This document shows, piece by piece, positions 8,301 to 17,031 of a DNA stretch of 64,000 nucleotides (its first letter is position 1; every line of letters begins with the position of its first letter). Source of the DNA: Opitutaceae bacterium (lineage in GTDB: Bacteria; Verrucomicrobiota; Verrucomicrobiia; Opitutales; Opitutaceae); the NCBI GenBank assembly GCA_028284235.1, contig JANQSC010000022.1, forward strand, positions 1 to 64,000, in the 5' to 3' direction. Under the pieces are notes generated by a model. It worked only from the letters and a program-made list of their open reading frames with translations. It was not told where the DNA came from and ran no database searches. The position numbers and the translations under genes were made by a program.

Positions 8301-10112
8301 TCACCACCACAGCTGCCTCCGCAGCCAATCAGAAGTCGAATGCGTCAAAATCCAACCCGCGTTGCGCCAGCCCACGTCGATCTTCACCGAACCACTCATT
8401 CCAGGCCGCCACCAATCGGGAGCCGCGTCGACACTTCGAGCCCGCAACTGGAAAACCACCCCAGACTGCGTTTGCACGCCGACTGGCTGAATACGCTCAA
8501 TCGACAACTCGAACGCTTCTTCCGGCTGAGCGGCGAACAGCATTCGGGCCCGTTGGGTATCGCTCACCTCATGCGCTTCGCTTTCGGGTACTTCCACATG
8601 TATATACAGATCGTCCAGTCGGGCTTGCTGAAAAAGCACGTCGCCCTTTCGCACCGGAGCGCCGAGCCGTTTTCGCAAATCGCCTTCCACGATCACGCCG
8701 TCAACCGGCGCCTTGATCTCGGATTGTTCAATCTGATATCGCGTTCGCTCCAAAACCGCCGCCGCCTGCTCCAACTGCGCTTCCGCCACCCGCATGTCCG
8801 CCAGAGCGTTGTCAGCGCGAGCGCGCTCCACTTCTTTAGAATAGCGATTCATATTCGCCATCTCCGCAGCTTGTTGGACGAGAAATTCCTGAGTATCAAA
8901 CGCGACAAGTGGAGTCCCCGCATCAACTGTGTCCCCAACTTCGTAATACGCGTCCTGGATAAATCCGTCGAACGGCGCCGTAGCGAAGACCACGTGCCCG
9001 CTTCGCACCACCGCCGGAGCTTCTACCGAATACGGGAGCCGACCAAAAACCAGGAACAAGATCAACGCAGCCGCTCCCACGCCCGCGAGTTTCGGGCCCG
9101 TGTGCTTCGTCCCGAGAAATCGGGACGCGCTCTCCTTCAATCGCCTCCAGAGTCGCGACGGCCACCAGCGATCCCGCTCCCTCAGATCCGCCAACTTCGG
9201 CGCTACCTGATCCGCCATGACACGCAGCAACTCGACTTCCTCCTTCGCGAACGGCGTTTTGCCACGCTCGAGCAAGAATACGCCCCTCGGGCTCCGCTCA
9301 ACTCGCAAAGGGACTGAACAAAGAAAGCCCACCGCCGCGTCGCGGGCGTACTCCCCGTGCTCGCGGACGATCGCGTCCGAGCCTTCCTCTTGCGGGTAAC
9401 GGAGAGTTTCATCCTGATCGAAGGTCTCCTCCATCGCCGCCTCGACCTGACGCACGATCGAGGTCCGCGAATCGAACTTGTCCGCTTGGCTGATCGCTCG
9501 CAGCTTCATCGCTACATCGTCCTGCCACCCAAGACTCACCCGATCGCATTTCATCCGAGCCGCAAGCTCGTTGCACACCGCGAAGGCTCCGGAAGTGAAT
9601 TTCTTTTGGGCGTGAGCTACCAAGGCGATATCCAGCGCCCCCGTCAGCCCCGATAGACGCGACTCCAGTTTTTGCAAAGATCGTTTGGACTGCCAAATCT
9701 CGGGAATCGACCCAAGCAAAGCGATGCGGGTAGTCAATTCTGTATCCGAATACTTGTCACAGTCCGATAGGACAATCACGCCCTCGCCGAGCTCCTCGCT
9801 TCCGATTGAAAACACAACCGTATCTCCGTCCCGACTGATGCCCTCTGCCAACGCTAGATTCAACAATTGAGCGTCGGGCAACGTCGCCCCTCCGGACGGG
9901 TGGGACACCAAAGTTCGCCAGCTTTCCACAGCGACTTCATCCCCTTTCGGAGGTCGCATCACACGAACGCCCAAAGTGGCTCGGGAAGCCGATGCGACCG
10001 CTCGGGCCGTCTTCAAATACAAGGCCCAAAACTCGGGAGGCGAACCGACAAATTCGCGCAACTGAGCGATCAAGGACGCGCCACCGTGGTCTGTATAGAT
10101 CGGTTCGTCCAT
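8301..10112 (-). CDS. GAF-domain / transmembrane / HlyD periplasmic adaptor fusion
   Basis: In this 603-aa protein, residues about 1-140 are an uncharacterised cytoplasmic domain. Residues about 157-310 fit a GAF domain (TSGAFAVCNELAARMKCDRV near the start, VFLLERGKTPFAKEEVELL near the end). A single membrane helix lies at about 342-358 (LAGVGAAALILFLVFG). After it comes an HlyD-type adaptor with paired lipoyl-like halves and a coiled-coil hairpin (EFLVQQAAEMANMNRYSKE onward), ending near 570. GAF domains bind small ligands or mediate dimerisation, so this adaptor could pass a cytoplasmic signal to an envelope channel; that is inference. It begins 4 bases after the small HlyD gene. It lacks obvious kinase or phosphodiesterase domains. 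Confidence 0.87.
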   Translation of the reverse strand: MDEPIYTDHGGASLIAQLREFVGSPPEFWALYLKTARAVASASRATLGVRVMRPPKGDEVAVESWRTLVSHPSGGATLPDAQLLNLALAEGISRDGDTVVFSIGSEELGEGVIVLSDCDKYSDTELTTRIALLGSIPEIWQSKRSLQKLESRLSGLTGALDIALVAHAQKKFTSGAFAVCNELAARMKCDRVSLGWQDDVAMKLRAISQADKFDSRTSIVRQVEAAMEETFDQDETLRYPQEEGSDAIVREHGEYARDAAVGFLCSVPLRVERSPRGVFLLERGKTPFAKEEVELLRVMADQVAPKLADLRERDRWWPSRLWRRLKESASRFLGTKHTGPKLAGVGAAALILFLVFGRLPYSVEAPAVVRSGHVVFATAPFDGFIQDAYYEVGDTVDAGTPLVAFDTQEFLVQQAAEMANMNRYSKEVERARADNALADMRVAEAQLEQAAAVLERTRYQIEQSEIKAPVDGVIVEGDLRKRLGAPVRKGDVLFQQARLDDLYIHVEVPESEAHEVSDTQRARMLFAAQPEEAFELSIERIQPVGVQTQSGVVFQLRARSVDAAPDWWRPGMSGSVKIDVGWRNAGWILTHSTSDWLRRQLWW

Positions 10113-10116
10113 ACAA

Positions 10117-10950
10117 CTACAAACTGTTGGAGAAACCCACCCGAGCCGGCAAGCCAGGCAAGATCCGACCCTCTTCGTTCGGAATTGAAATCTGGATACG
10201 TCTCAAACCACTCGCGCCGTCCACGACCGGAGACACGAAATCGATCACGCCCTCCACTTTCATCTCCCCTCCGGGGGCGTCGATGGCGATGGCGACGGAT
10301 TTACTGGCGACAATCCCGACCGTTTCCAACGCGTCTACATCCAATGCGACTTTCACCGTACGCGCATCTACAATGCGCACCAACGGCTGCCGCGGCTCGC
10401 AAACCTCACCCGCCATAGGGAATATCTCGACGATCGTTCCGTCTTGCGGCGTCTTTATAATCCTTCGGGACACTTGCTCGAGCGCCAGTTTCCATTCCAG
10501 CTCCTCGACTTTCTCTCTCTCCTCGAGTTGCGAGATCTCGGCTTCCGCAAGCTGGTACTCCAGCCGCGTTCGCTCAAGCTCCTCTTTGCTCACCGATCCC
10601 GAAGTCTCAAACAACCGCTTGGTCCCTTCGAACTCCGAGCTGAGCACTTCGAGTTTCGCTCGGGCGAGATCCAACTCTACAGAGCTTTCGGACACAATCC
10701 GGCGGCGTTCCGCATCCAATTCTTCCATACCGCGCTCGAGCGAGACCAGCACGTCCCCGGCCTTGACGCGATCGCCGACCTCGACATCGATGCTCTCGAC
10801 CCGACCCAAGACGGTCGGGGCCAAAGTCGCTTCCCAGAACGGTTCAATCAATCCGGTCGCTTCAAATTCCGCTGCCGCCAGAAACACCGGCGTCGTTAGC
10901 GAAATCGCTAGAAACGACGCCCGCCTGCACATCATCAAAATCAATGTCAC
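10117..10950 (-). CDS. HlyD/RND-type periplasmic adaptor (membrane fusion protein)
   Basis: This 277-aa protein has an N-terminal hydrophobic signal (about residues 1-27, ending FLAAAEFEA). A lipoyl-like half (LGRVESIDVEVGDRVKAGD) is followed by a long heptad-rich hairpin (about 75-165, rich in E, L, K and R), the second lipoyl half (IIKTPQDGTIVEIFPMAGE) and a beta-barrel. Such adaptors bridge inner-membrane transporters to TolC. It is short for the family and lacks a clear membrane-proximal domain. Its ATG overlaps the TolC stop in an ATGA arrangement (10947-10950), so translation is probably coupled. It is the second of three HlyD-type proteins in this operon, yet no RND or ABC pump gene is present. 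Confidence 0.9.
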   Translation of the reverse strand: MTLILMMCRRASFLAISLTTPVFLAAAEFEATGLIEPFWEATLAPTVLGRVESIDVEVGDRVKAGDVLVSLERGMEELDAERRRIVSESSVELDLARAKLEVLSSEFEGTKRLFETSGSVSKEELERTRLEYQLAEAEISQLEEREKVEELEWKLALEQVSRRIIKTPQDGTIVEIFPMAGEVCEPRQPLVRIVDARTVKVALDVDALETVGIVASKSVAIAIDAPGGEMKVEGVIDFVSPVVDGASGLRRIQISIPNEEGRILPGLPARVGFSNSL

Positions 10951-12464
10951 CCCTCCCCGGACCCTTGAGAATCGTCTAAGTCGATTTCAAATCCGCGCGC
11001 TCTCAAATAAGAGCCTTGCTGTACGAGCAACGCCACACGGGCGCGTTGTTGTTCGAGCATGGCGGCAAGGGCCTCCGCGCGGGCTTCAGAAAGATCTTCC
11101 TCGACCTCCAACACTTTGCGAATCTCGCTTTTCCCCGCGCTCAAGTACTCGCGCTCGTTCTCCAGCACGCGCTCGTGAAGGTCCACCACTCGATCCAATG
11201 CCGAGGCGCGTCCCCCCAAACTGGATACCTTTTCTACCAGCACGTGTATCCCATTCATCAGCTCTATTTCTATCGCCGACAGTTCTAGGAGCGCTTGTTG
11301 CTCGCGCATTTTCGCCGCGTTCAACTGGTGTCTTTCGCGTTTGCTATCGAAAATGGGGTACCTCAATTCCAAGCCCGCGTACCAAGAAGGAAACTCGTTG
11401 TTCAACACGCTCTCGTCCAACGTGCCCTTTAGCGTGCCCGCCAATCCATTCAATCCATAGCTCGCCTTTAGATCCAATTGTGGCAATCGTTCGTTCTTGG
11501 CATAGGCCACGCGGATTCCCGCCTGCTCGATTCGCTTGGTTTGAGCGAGATAGGCAGGATGCGATCGGAAACTCTCCGCGAGCGCATCGTAGAGCGCGGG
11601 AGCCGTTTCTTGCAGCTCGAGTTCATCCGTTGGACTCACGCTGCCTGAACTGTCCGCTCGCCTTCCTAGAAAAGCGTCCAGCCGCGAAGCCGCGTCCAAC
11701 TTGGATTGATCGGCATCCGCTTGATTAGAAATGCGCAAGGCGAGGCCTGCTTCCGCTTGCAACACGTCCAGTTCGGTCGCCTTGCCCGCATCGAGACGAG
11801 CTTGCGTGTCTTTGAGAATCACTTCGGCCGTATCCACAGATCCCTTACTCATATCGACGAAAGCAACCGCGGCTGCCAGATCCCAATACGCCATTTCCGC
11901 CTCCGAAAGCACAAGCGCCAATTGGCTCCGGTAGTCCTGGAGGGCGACCTCCGAGTCCGCGGCGGCAATTCGAATCTGACTGGATACCGCCTTCCAGCCA
12001 CGACTCTTGAGCAGTGGCTGCGTCAAGGTCGCTCCCGTGAAGCTCTCCCATTCCCGCCTTCCCGTAACTTGCAAGTTGTTGTCCAGTCCGCGCGCTTGCG
12101 AACCAAGCCGCAGGTTCCCGCCACTCGGCAGCGTCCCTTCAACGGCGGCCGAGTAGATCGTGTTGTGCTCGTCGAATACACTGACGCGCTGGCTCAAAAA
12201 CCGCTCCGTGGAATTCTCCCGATTATTCGCCTCTCGAGCGAGCGTCACGAGCAACACCGGCTCGAAAATAGACCATTCCGCTTTCGACCGCTCCACCGCC
12301 ATTCGGTGGTCCAACTCGCTCGCCTGCAAACGGAGGTTCGCGTCGAGAACGCGGGTTAAAGTCGCTTTCAACGAAAGCTCCTCTTGAGCGTGCAGGGGCA
12401 GCGAAAACGCTGCCACCAGAATCACTAATGCGCTGATTCGCGGGGCATTCACTCCAGTTTTCAC
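10947..12464 (-). CDS. TolC-family outer-membrane efflux/export channel
   Basis: This 505-aa protein has a signal peptide (ALVILVAAFSLPLHAQ, cleavage near residue 27) and two OEP-type repeats of long amphipathic helices (for example DLAAAVAFVDMSKGSVDTAE and ARLDAGKATELDVLQAEAGL). The ELDVLQAEA and EIRKVLEVEEDLSEAR segments are typical of TolC and related channels. It would form the trimeric outer-membrane duct. It is the first gene of the operon TolC - HlyD - GAF-HlyD - M50-HlyD - SecA paralogue, so the promoter is expected in 12465-12722. Confidence 0.92.
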   Translation of the reverse strand: MKTGVNAPRISALVILVAAFSLPLHAQEELSLKATLTRVLDANLRLQASELDHRMAVERSKAEWSIFEPVLLVTLAREANNRENSTERFLSQRVSVFDEHNTIYSAAVEGTLPSGGNLRLGSQARGLDNNLQVTGRREWESFTGATLTQPLLKSRGWKAVSSQIRIAAADSEVALQDYRSQLALVLSEAEMAYWDLAAAVAFVDMSKGSVDTAEVILKDTQARLDAGKATELDVLQAEAGLALRISNQADADQSKLDAASRLDAFLGRRADSSGSVSPTDELELQETAPALYDALAESFRSHPAYLAQTKRIEQAGIRVAYAKNERLPQLDLKASYGLNGLAGTLKGTLDESVLNNEFPSWYAGLELRYPIFDSKRERHQLNAAKMREQQALLELSAIEIELMNGIHVLVEKVSSLGGRASALDRVVDLHERVLENEREYLSAGKSEIRKVLEVEEDLSEARAEALAAMLEQQRARVALLVQQGSYLRARGFEIDLDDSQGSGEG

Positions 12465-12487
12465 AGCTTTTTTAAATAGATGAACTC

Positions 12488-12508
12488 ATCATGAATGCAA
12501 TCATGAAT
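12488..12508 (-). promoter_or_regulatory. Twice-repeated atcatgaat motif before the export operon
   Basis: The 9-mer atcatgaat (plus strand) occurs at 12488-12496 and 12500-12508, 12 bases apart start to start and 24-44 bases upstream of the TolC start. It lies in an A/T-rich stretch that could also hold the core promoter. It may be a regulator-binding site. The rest of 12465-12722 shows no gene. Confidence 0.35.
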
Positions 12509-12722
12509 CGCCTTAATATCTACATTATGAGGGGTTTAGGGAGCGAAACGGGAGCGATTTGGGACAATTGTAACGCAATCGGCGCGCGGCGAGGGTGAAT
12601 TGTGGATGACTTCGACCCAGTTTTGACCGGTTCAGACGCAAATATTACTAAGAGTATGTTAAAACGCCTCCCTTGAGCGGAACGGTTCTTGCGCCATCGT
12701 ACTATTTGTCGATCAATCACTT

Positions 12723-13169
12723 ATGGGAAGCGCTCGTATATCCGCCAAAGCGATCATTGTCGAAGCAGGCAAGTTGCTCGCGATCCGAAACACGGGAAAA
12801 AACGGTGAAACGGTATTCAAACTCCCAGGTGGCGGGCAGAAGCGCAGCGAATCCGTGAATCGAGCCCTTACTCGGGAAGTGTTCGAGGAAACGGGCGCCA
12901 AGGTGAAAGTAGGTGAGCTCGTCACGATACACGAGCGGGAACTGGCCTCTCCGAAAAACGGCGCCGAGGGGGAATCAAAAGTCGAATTCGTCTTCCACTG
13001 CGCTCTGAAGAATGAATACAGACTCCGGGTTGGCGACAAGCCGGACTCCAAGCAGGTTGGGGTCGATTGGCTCGATCTGCGCAAGTTGAGCACGTACGAT
13101 ATTCGCCCTCGGAGGATGAAAACGCTGCTCGACAACCTCGTGGGCGAAGAGATTCTAGCTGCGAGCTAA
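12723..13169 (+). CDS. Nudix hydrolase family protein
   Basis: This 148-aa protein carries a complete Nudix box, GGQKRSE followed by seven residues and REVFEETG (about residues 37-58), the Mg-binding site for hydrolysing nucleoside diphosphates linked to another moiety. The substrate cannot be told from the sequence; ADP-ribose, oxidised nucleotides and others are all possible. It is divergent from the export operon and monocistronic as far as can be seen; the next gene starts 189 bases on. The start is ATG without a good Shine-Dalgarno sequence. Confidence 0.9.
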   Translation: MGSARISAKAIIVEAGKLLAIRNTGKNGETVFKLPGGGQKRSESVNRALTREVFEETGAKVKVGELVTIHERELASPKNGAEGESKVEFVFHCALKNEYRLRVGDKPDSKQVGVDWLDLRKLSTYDIRPRRMKTLLDNLVGEEILAAS

Positions 13170-13358
13170 GGACCGACTATTCTCACTTCCGCCCGCCGGA
13201 GCGAGGAGCGCGTCGCCTCCCAATGTTCACGGCCGTCCGTTTGATCTGCAGGGAACAAAACGGTCCTCTCTCACACCTATTCCTAGCGCCTGCCGGTTTC
13301 TATTCTGGAATTCCGCATCGCTATCCGCTCGAAGAGCCACTTATCTGTTCTCTCAACA

Positions 13359-16304
13359 ATGGAAGTCAGCTGGAGATCGAAGTGCATCAAATGGGTATTG
13401 CGACTTTCCTTCGCCCTGCTCGCGCTTCTTTCGGTTTCTCTCGCCGGACTGTATTTCGCGCGCGTAACGATATCCAACTACATCGTTTCTGAAGTTTTGT
13501 CGGACTTGGGCTTCGACGGTTCCGGTATCGAGATCACCTCTCTTACTAAGGAAAGTCTCAGCGCGCGGAACCTCGTATTCGTTACCGACTCGATGCGGGT
13601 TGAAGTCGGACAGATCGATGTTGGTTTTCGCATTTCCGACATCCAAGAGAATTACAGAGTCGAAGAGGTATCGCTCGAAAGAGTCGCAATACGGTACGAT
13701 TTGAGAGGGCCCTCGACCTTGGATATGGAAGAGCTCGATTCACAAATCAAATCGGGCTTCCCCATCCCGTTTCGCGCCTTGAGCTTGGAGTCGGTTGAGT
13801 GGGAACTTTTGACCGACGCGGGCCCCTTGCGATTCGACGGAGCGCTCGCGCTCGCTGTCAGCGACGAGAACGAACTCAACGGAACGCTCCAAATGGAGTC
13901 CGACATCGAGAAACTGAATTTAGACATTCGCATGAACGACCGAATTCGCTACGATGCTAAAATAGAAATCGCTCGCATCGACGACTCCCTTGCCCGACTC
14001 GACTATGCAATCGAGGATTTTGCCCCCTTGCCCAGCGACGCTCGCGTCGAATTTTCGGGCGGGACCGTGCAAGTCGAAGGGACCTTCTTTGGAATCAGCC
14101 CTGAAAACGCGACGGTCTCAGTCCAACTGGATTCGGTGGACTATGCGGACACCGACGGTGCCGCTAGTATTCAATTAGTCGATGCGTCTACAAACTACGC
14201 GAATGGCAAGATCGAAGACACCCGAATCGAGTTCACCCTGGAGGCGCTTAGAAAAGGACCCTTGGCGCTGCAAACACCTGCTCGAGTCACCCTTGAGTCG
14301 CCGACTCTCCGCGCGGTTTCGGCGTCAATTCCAGAGCTCGAATGGAGTCTCGATTCAGGGGAATCGGGTTCGCTATTCGCCCGACTCGAAGCCCAAATCG
14401 ATGACGCTTACGAGCTCCAGCGATTCACCGCTCGCATCGAATCAAACGAACTCGCTGCGAGCGGCCACGAATTAGCGCCGTTTACAATCCAAGCAAAGGG
14501 GACGAGCGACTCTCTTCAGCTAGAGTTTTCACCCCTTTCGAGCCGCTCGGTTCCGTCGATACGTCTCGAAGAACTATCGCTTAGCATTACCGAATTTCTC
14601 GAAAATGGTCCAAGAATTGAATACGCGGCTCAGTTACATTCAAAACCTGCCTCACCGAATTCCGATTCCGACCTGCCCATCACCGGGAGTTGGCAACTCA
14701 ACGGCGCGTGCGACACGGCGGCTGCGCCAATGACCGCCCAACTGAATTTGTCTTCCGTCTCCGGAACGTCAGTTGCGGCCTTCGAGGGTAGTTCGATAGA
14801 AGGAAACGCAAGCGCGTCTATCGATGCTCGCTATTGGCTGGAGGACCAGGCGATTGGTCTGACGCTCGAGCTCACGGGCGCAGAACTGACTTCCGAGAGC
14901 CAACAGTGGAAGTTAGGGGGAGGCGCTTTGGAAGTGAATGCCTCGCTTTCATCCGCTCAACTCTCCACGCTCGTCGAAGCGAATGAGAACCCGGGCGAAC
15001 TCCTCTCCTACCTCGCTCCGCGAACACGCTACAACATTTCTCTGCAAGGATCCGAGTTATCTCTTCCCGATACGGCGAGCCTAAATTGGATTTCAGGTTC
15101 GCTCCAATCTGTGGATACAGAAATCGGCGACTTCATCAGTCAACCGCTCAACTCCGTCCTTCAATTCGGAGTCGGGATCGTTCGCGTCGGTTCGGAGGAG
15201 ATTCAGCAACTGGCCGTCGAATCATCCTTGTCGGGCGGTCTCGATTCGCTCGTCGCCCAAACAACGGGCCAACTGCTATTCGAAGGGGAAACCGTATCGA
15301 TCGAATCCAGACAGGCGCTCGATTTTTTGGAAACGGGAATGCAATCGAATGGCGAATACAAAGTGTCGGGTATTCGACTAGTCAATTCAGATCTCCTCTC
15401 CAGGCATGTGGAAAGTCTGACAGGATCCGTTTTGAGCGGCGAGATCGGGTTCGGTGGCAAATTGGAGCTTGCCGATCGATGGGACGCCAGTGTTGCCGCT
15501 CAACTCCGCCAGGGGTCGCTGGTTTTGCCCTATCAGGATCTCACCGTAGACGCGATCGAATCGGACTTTGAACTCGCGTCGATCGCGAGTCAGACCACTC
15601 CCGGCGCCCAGTCGATCAAAGCAGGCAAAGTCGCTCTAGGCGACTTAACGGCTGTCGATTTCCTCGCCAAAATCGCCCTGCCCCGTTCCGGCCAACTGGC
15701 CGTCGAGCACGCTCAGCTATCGACTTTCGACGGACTTGTATCCATCGACCCCTTCGCGTTCGAACTGGAAAAACCCGATGCGAAGATGGTCGTGCGGTTC
15801 GACGGGATTTCCATCGCCCCCGCCATCGCCATGCTGGACTTTTTCGATGGCGAAGTCCAAGGCCGGCTCAACGGAAGCCTGCCGATCAACCTCGAGAATG
15901 GCTATCCCGTTCTCGGCGAAGGCTATCTCGAGCTCGACCCGAGCACCGAAGCCACCTTTTCATACAACGCCCGCGGCTATTTCACTGGCGAGGACGAAGC
16001 TGTCCCGAGCAAGAAAACTCTCGGCGACAAACTGCTTGAGAAACTCGGCCTTGAACCCAACGCGCTTCTCGAGGACGCCCTCGGCGACTTGGATATTCAG
16101 GACATGCGACTGGATCTGTTCAGCAGGGACCTCCCGGAAACCCCCATGCGCATTCAAATGTCTGGAACCGCCAACGCAGGCGAGACGGAGATTCCGCTGC
16201 ATATTACCACGAATGTAAATGGCACGGTCGCCGAGCTGCTCAATTTCCTCACTCGCCTCGATTCGCTCGGCGTGGCGGCCGCTAATCAAATCTCAAACCG
16301 CTGA
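13359..16304 (+). CDS. ydbH: YdbH-family AsmA-like envelope protein (intermembrane lipid transport)
   Basis: This 981-aa protein has one N-terminal membrane anchor (residues about 11-34, LRLSFALLALLSVSLAGLYF). It then has a very long beta-rich periplasmic region with alternating polar and hydrophobic residues, as in AsmA/TamB-like bridge proteins. The C-terminal third (LSTFDGLVSIDPFAFEL, FFDGEVQGRLNGSLPINLEN) matches YdbH-type proteins. In E. coli YdbH works with lipoprotein YnbE and periplasmic YdbL in phospholipid movement to the outer membrane, redundantly with TamB. The identification rests mainly on the two following genes, which match YnbE and YdbL in order, size and motifs. The length exceeds that of E. 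coli YdbH. Confidence 0.8.
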   Translation: MEVSWRSKCIKWVLRLSFALLALLSVSLAGLYFARVTISNYIVSEVLSDLGFDGSGIEITSLTKESLSARNLVFVTDSMRVEVGQIDVGFRISDIQENYRVEEVSLERVAIRYDLRGPSTLDMEELDSQIKSGFPIPFRALSLESVEWELLTDAGPLRFDGALALAVSDENELNGTLQMESDIEKLNLDIRMNDRIRYDAKIEIARIDDSLARLDYAIEDFAPLPSDARVEFSGGTVQVEGTFFGISPENATVSVQLDSVDYADTDGAASIQLVDASTNYANGKIEDTRIEFTLEALRKGPLALQTPARVTLESPTLRAVSASIPELEWSLDSGESGSLFARLEAQIDDAYELQRFTARIESNELAASGHELAPFTIQAKGTSDSLQLEFSPLSSRSVPSIRLEELSLSITEFLENGPRIEYAAQLHSKPASPNSDSDLPITGSWQLNGACDTAAAPMTAQLNLSSVSGTSVAAFEGSSIEGNASASIDARYWLEDQAIGLTLELTGAELTSESQQWKLGGGALEVNASLSSAQLSTLVEANENPGELLSYLAPRTRYNISLQGSELSLPDTASLNWISGSLQSVDTEIGDFISQPLNSVLQFGVGIVRVGSEEIQQLAVESSLSGGLDSLVAQTTGQLLFEGETVSIESRQALDFLETGMQSNGEYKVSGIRLVNSDLLSRHVESLTGSVLSGEIGFGGKLELADRWDASVAAQLRQGSLVLPYQDLTVDAIESDFELASIASQTTPGAQSIKAGKVALGDLTAVDFLAKIALPRSGQLAVEHAQLSTFDGLVSIDPFAFELEKPDAKMVVRFDGISIAPAIAMLDFFDGEVQGRLNGSLPINLENGYPVLGEGYLELDPSTEATFSYNARGYFTGEDEAVPSKKTLGDKLLEKLGLEPNALLEDALGDLDIQDMRLDLFSRDLPETPMRIQMSGTANAGETEIPLHITTNVNGTVAELLNFLTRLDSLGVAAANQISNR

Positions 16305-16402
16305 TCTCGCGCAATTCGCCTCGTATTCCCAGTCTCCACGCTCCATTGTCGGAAAAATAGCGGTGAATTTCTTCTACACACGTATCGTCCTATAGCCGAA
16401 TC

Positions 16403-16612
16403 ATGAAACCTCAATTCCATACGCTCGCGAAACGCGCCTTGATCGCACCCTCAATTCTCGCCCTAACCGGATGCATCAGCGTCAAGACCCACAGCTCGTT
16501 CGAGCCGATCTACATGACTCTCGACGTGAACCTCAAAGTAGAACTCCAGCAGGAGCTTTCCGACGTGTTCGGCGACATCGACGCCGCTTCGAGCTCCCTC
16601 TCCGATTCCTAG
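16403..16612 (+). CDS. ynbE: YnbE-like small outer-membrane lipoprotein
   Basis: This 69-aa protein has a lipobox ending LTGC (Cys near residue 24), so it is a predicted lipoprotein. The mature part, EPIYMTLDVNLKVELQQEL, resembles the YnbE segment that is rich in beta-strand residues (N-V-K-I/V-E pattern). In E. coli YnbE sits in the outer membrane and continues the beta-groove of YdbH. It lies 98 bases after ydbH and 22 bases before ydbL, as expected for the ydbH-ynbE-ydbL operon. Confidence 0.8.
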   Translation: MKPQFHTLAKRALIAPSILALTGCISVKTHSSFEPIYMTLDVNLKVELQQELSDVFGDIDAASSSLSDS

Positions 16613-16634
16613 AAAACCCAATTTACTCAATCCG

Positions 16635-17021
16635 ATGAAAACAACCAATTGGACACTCATTCTTTCCTTCGCGATCCTCGCTTTCGGGCTTTCGACCGAA
16701 AGCGCCTTCGCCCAAAACGACGAGCAATCCGTCAAGCAGCGGCTGCTGGAACGCGTCGGCGCCGTAGACGCCCTTAAAATCAGCGGAGCCGTTGGTGAAA
16801 ACAACAAGGGCTACCTGGAACAACGCGCCAATCTCAACCCGGCTCAAACCAAGACCATGAACGAGGAAAATGCCGATCGCAGAACGCTCTACACGATCCT
16901 CGCCAAGCGGTTGGGATTGTCGGTCGCCGTTGTCGGGCAAGGACGAGCCGAGTCCATTAGGAAAAAGTCCGCATCGAACGTCTGGATACAAGACCCATCC
17001 GGAAATTGGTCTAAGAAATAG
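16635..17021 (+). CDS. ydbL: YdbL family protein (DUF1318), periplasmic
   Basis: This 128-aa protein has a signal peptide (residues about 1-25, ending SAFAQ) and the DUF1318/YdbL pattern: GAVGENNKGYLE, then NEENADRRTLYTILAKRLGL, then a C-terminal WIQDPSGNWSKK that parallels the GINGQW ending of E. coli YdbL. YdbL modulates the YdbH-YnbE interaction in E. coli. It is the third gene of the operon, convergent with the SCO gene that ends 11 bases downstream. Confidence 0.85.
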   Translation: MKTTNWTLILSFAILAFGLSTESAFAQNDEQSVKQRLLERVGAVDALKISGAVGENNKGYLEQRANLNPAQTKTMNEENADRRTLYTILAKRLGLSVAVVGQGRAESIRKKSASNVWIQDPSGNWSKK

Positions 17022-17031
17022 ACGCGGGCAA

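Noticed and set aside
6953-8716. A 587-codon plus-strand open frame
   Set aside because: Antisense to the M50-HlyD and GAF-HlyD genes, very rich in Arg, His and Pro, and no recognisable motif.
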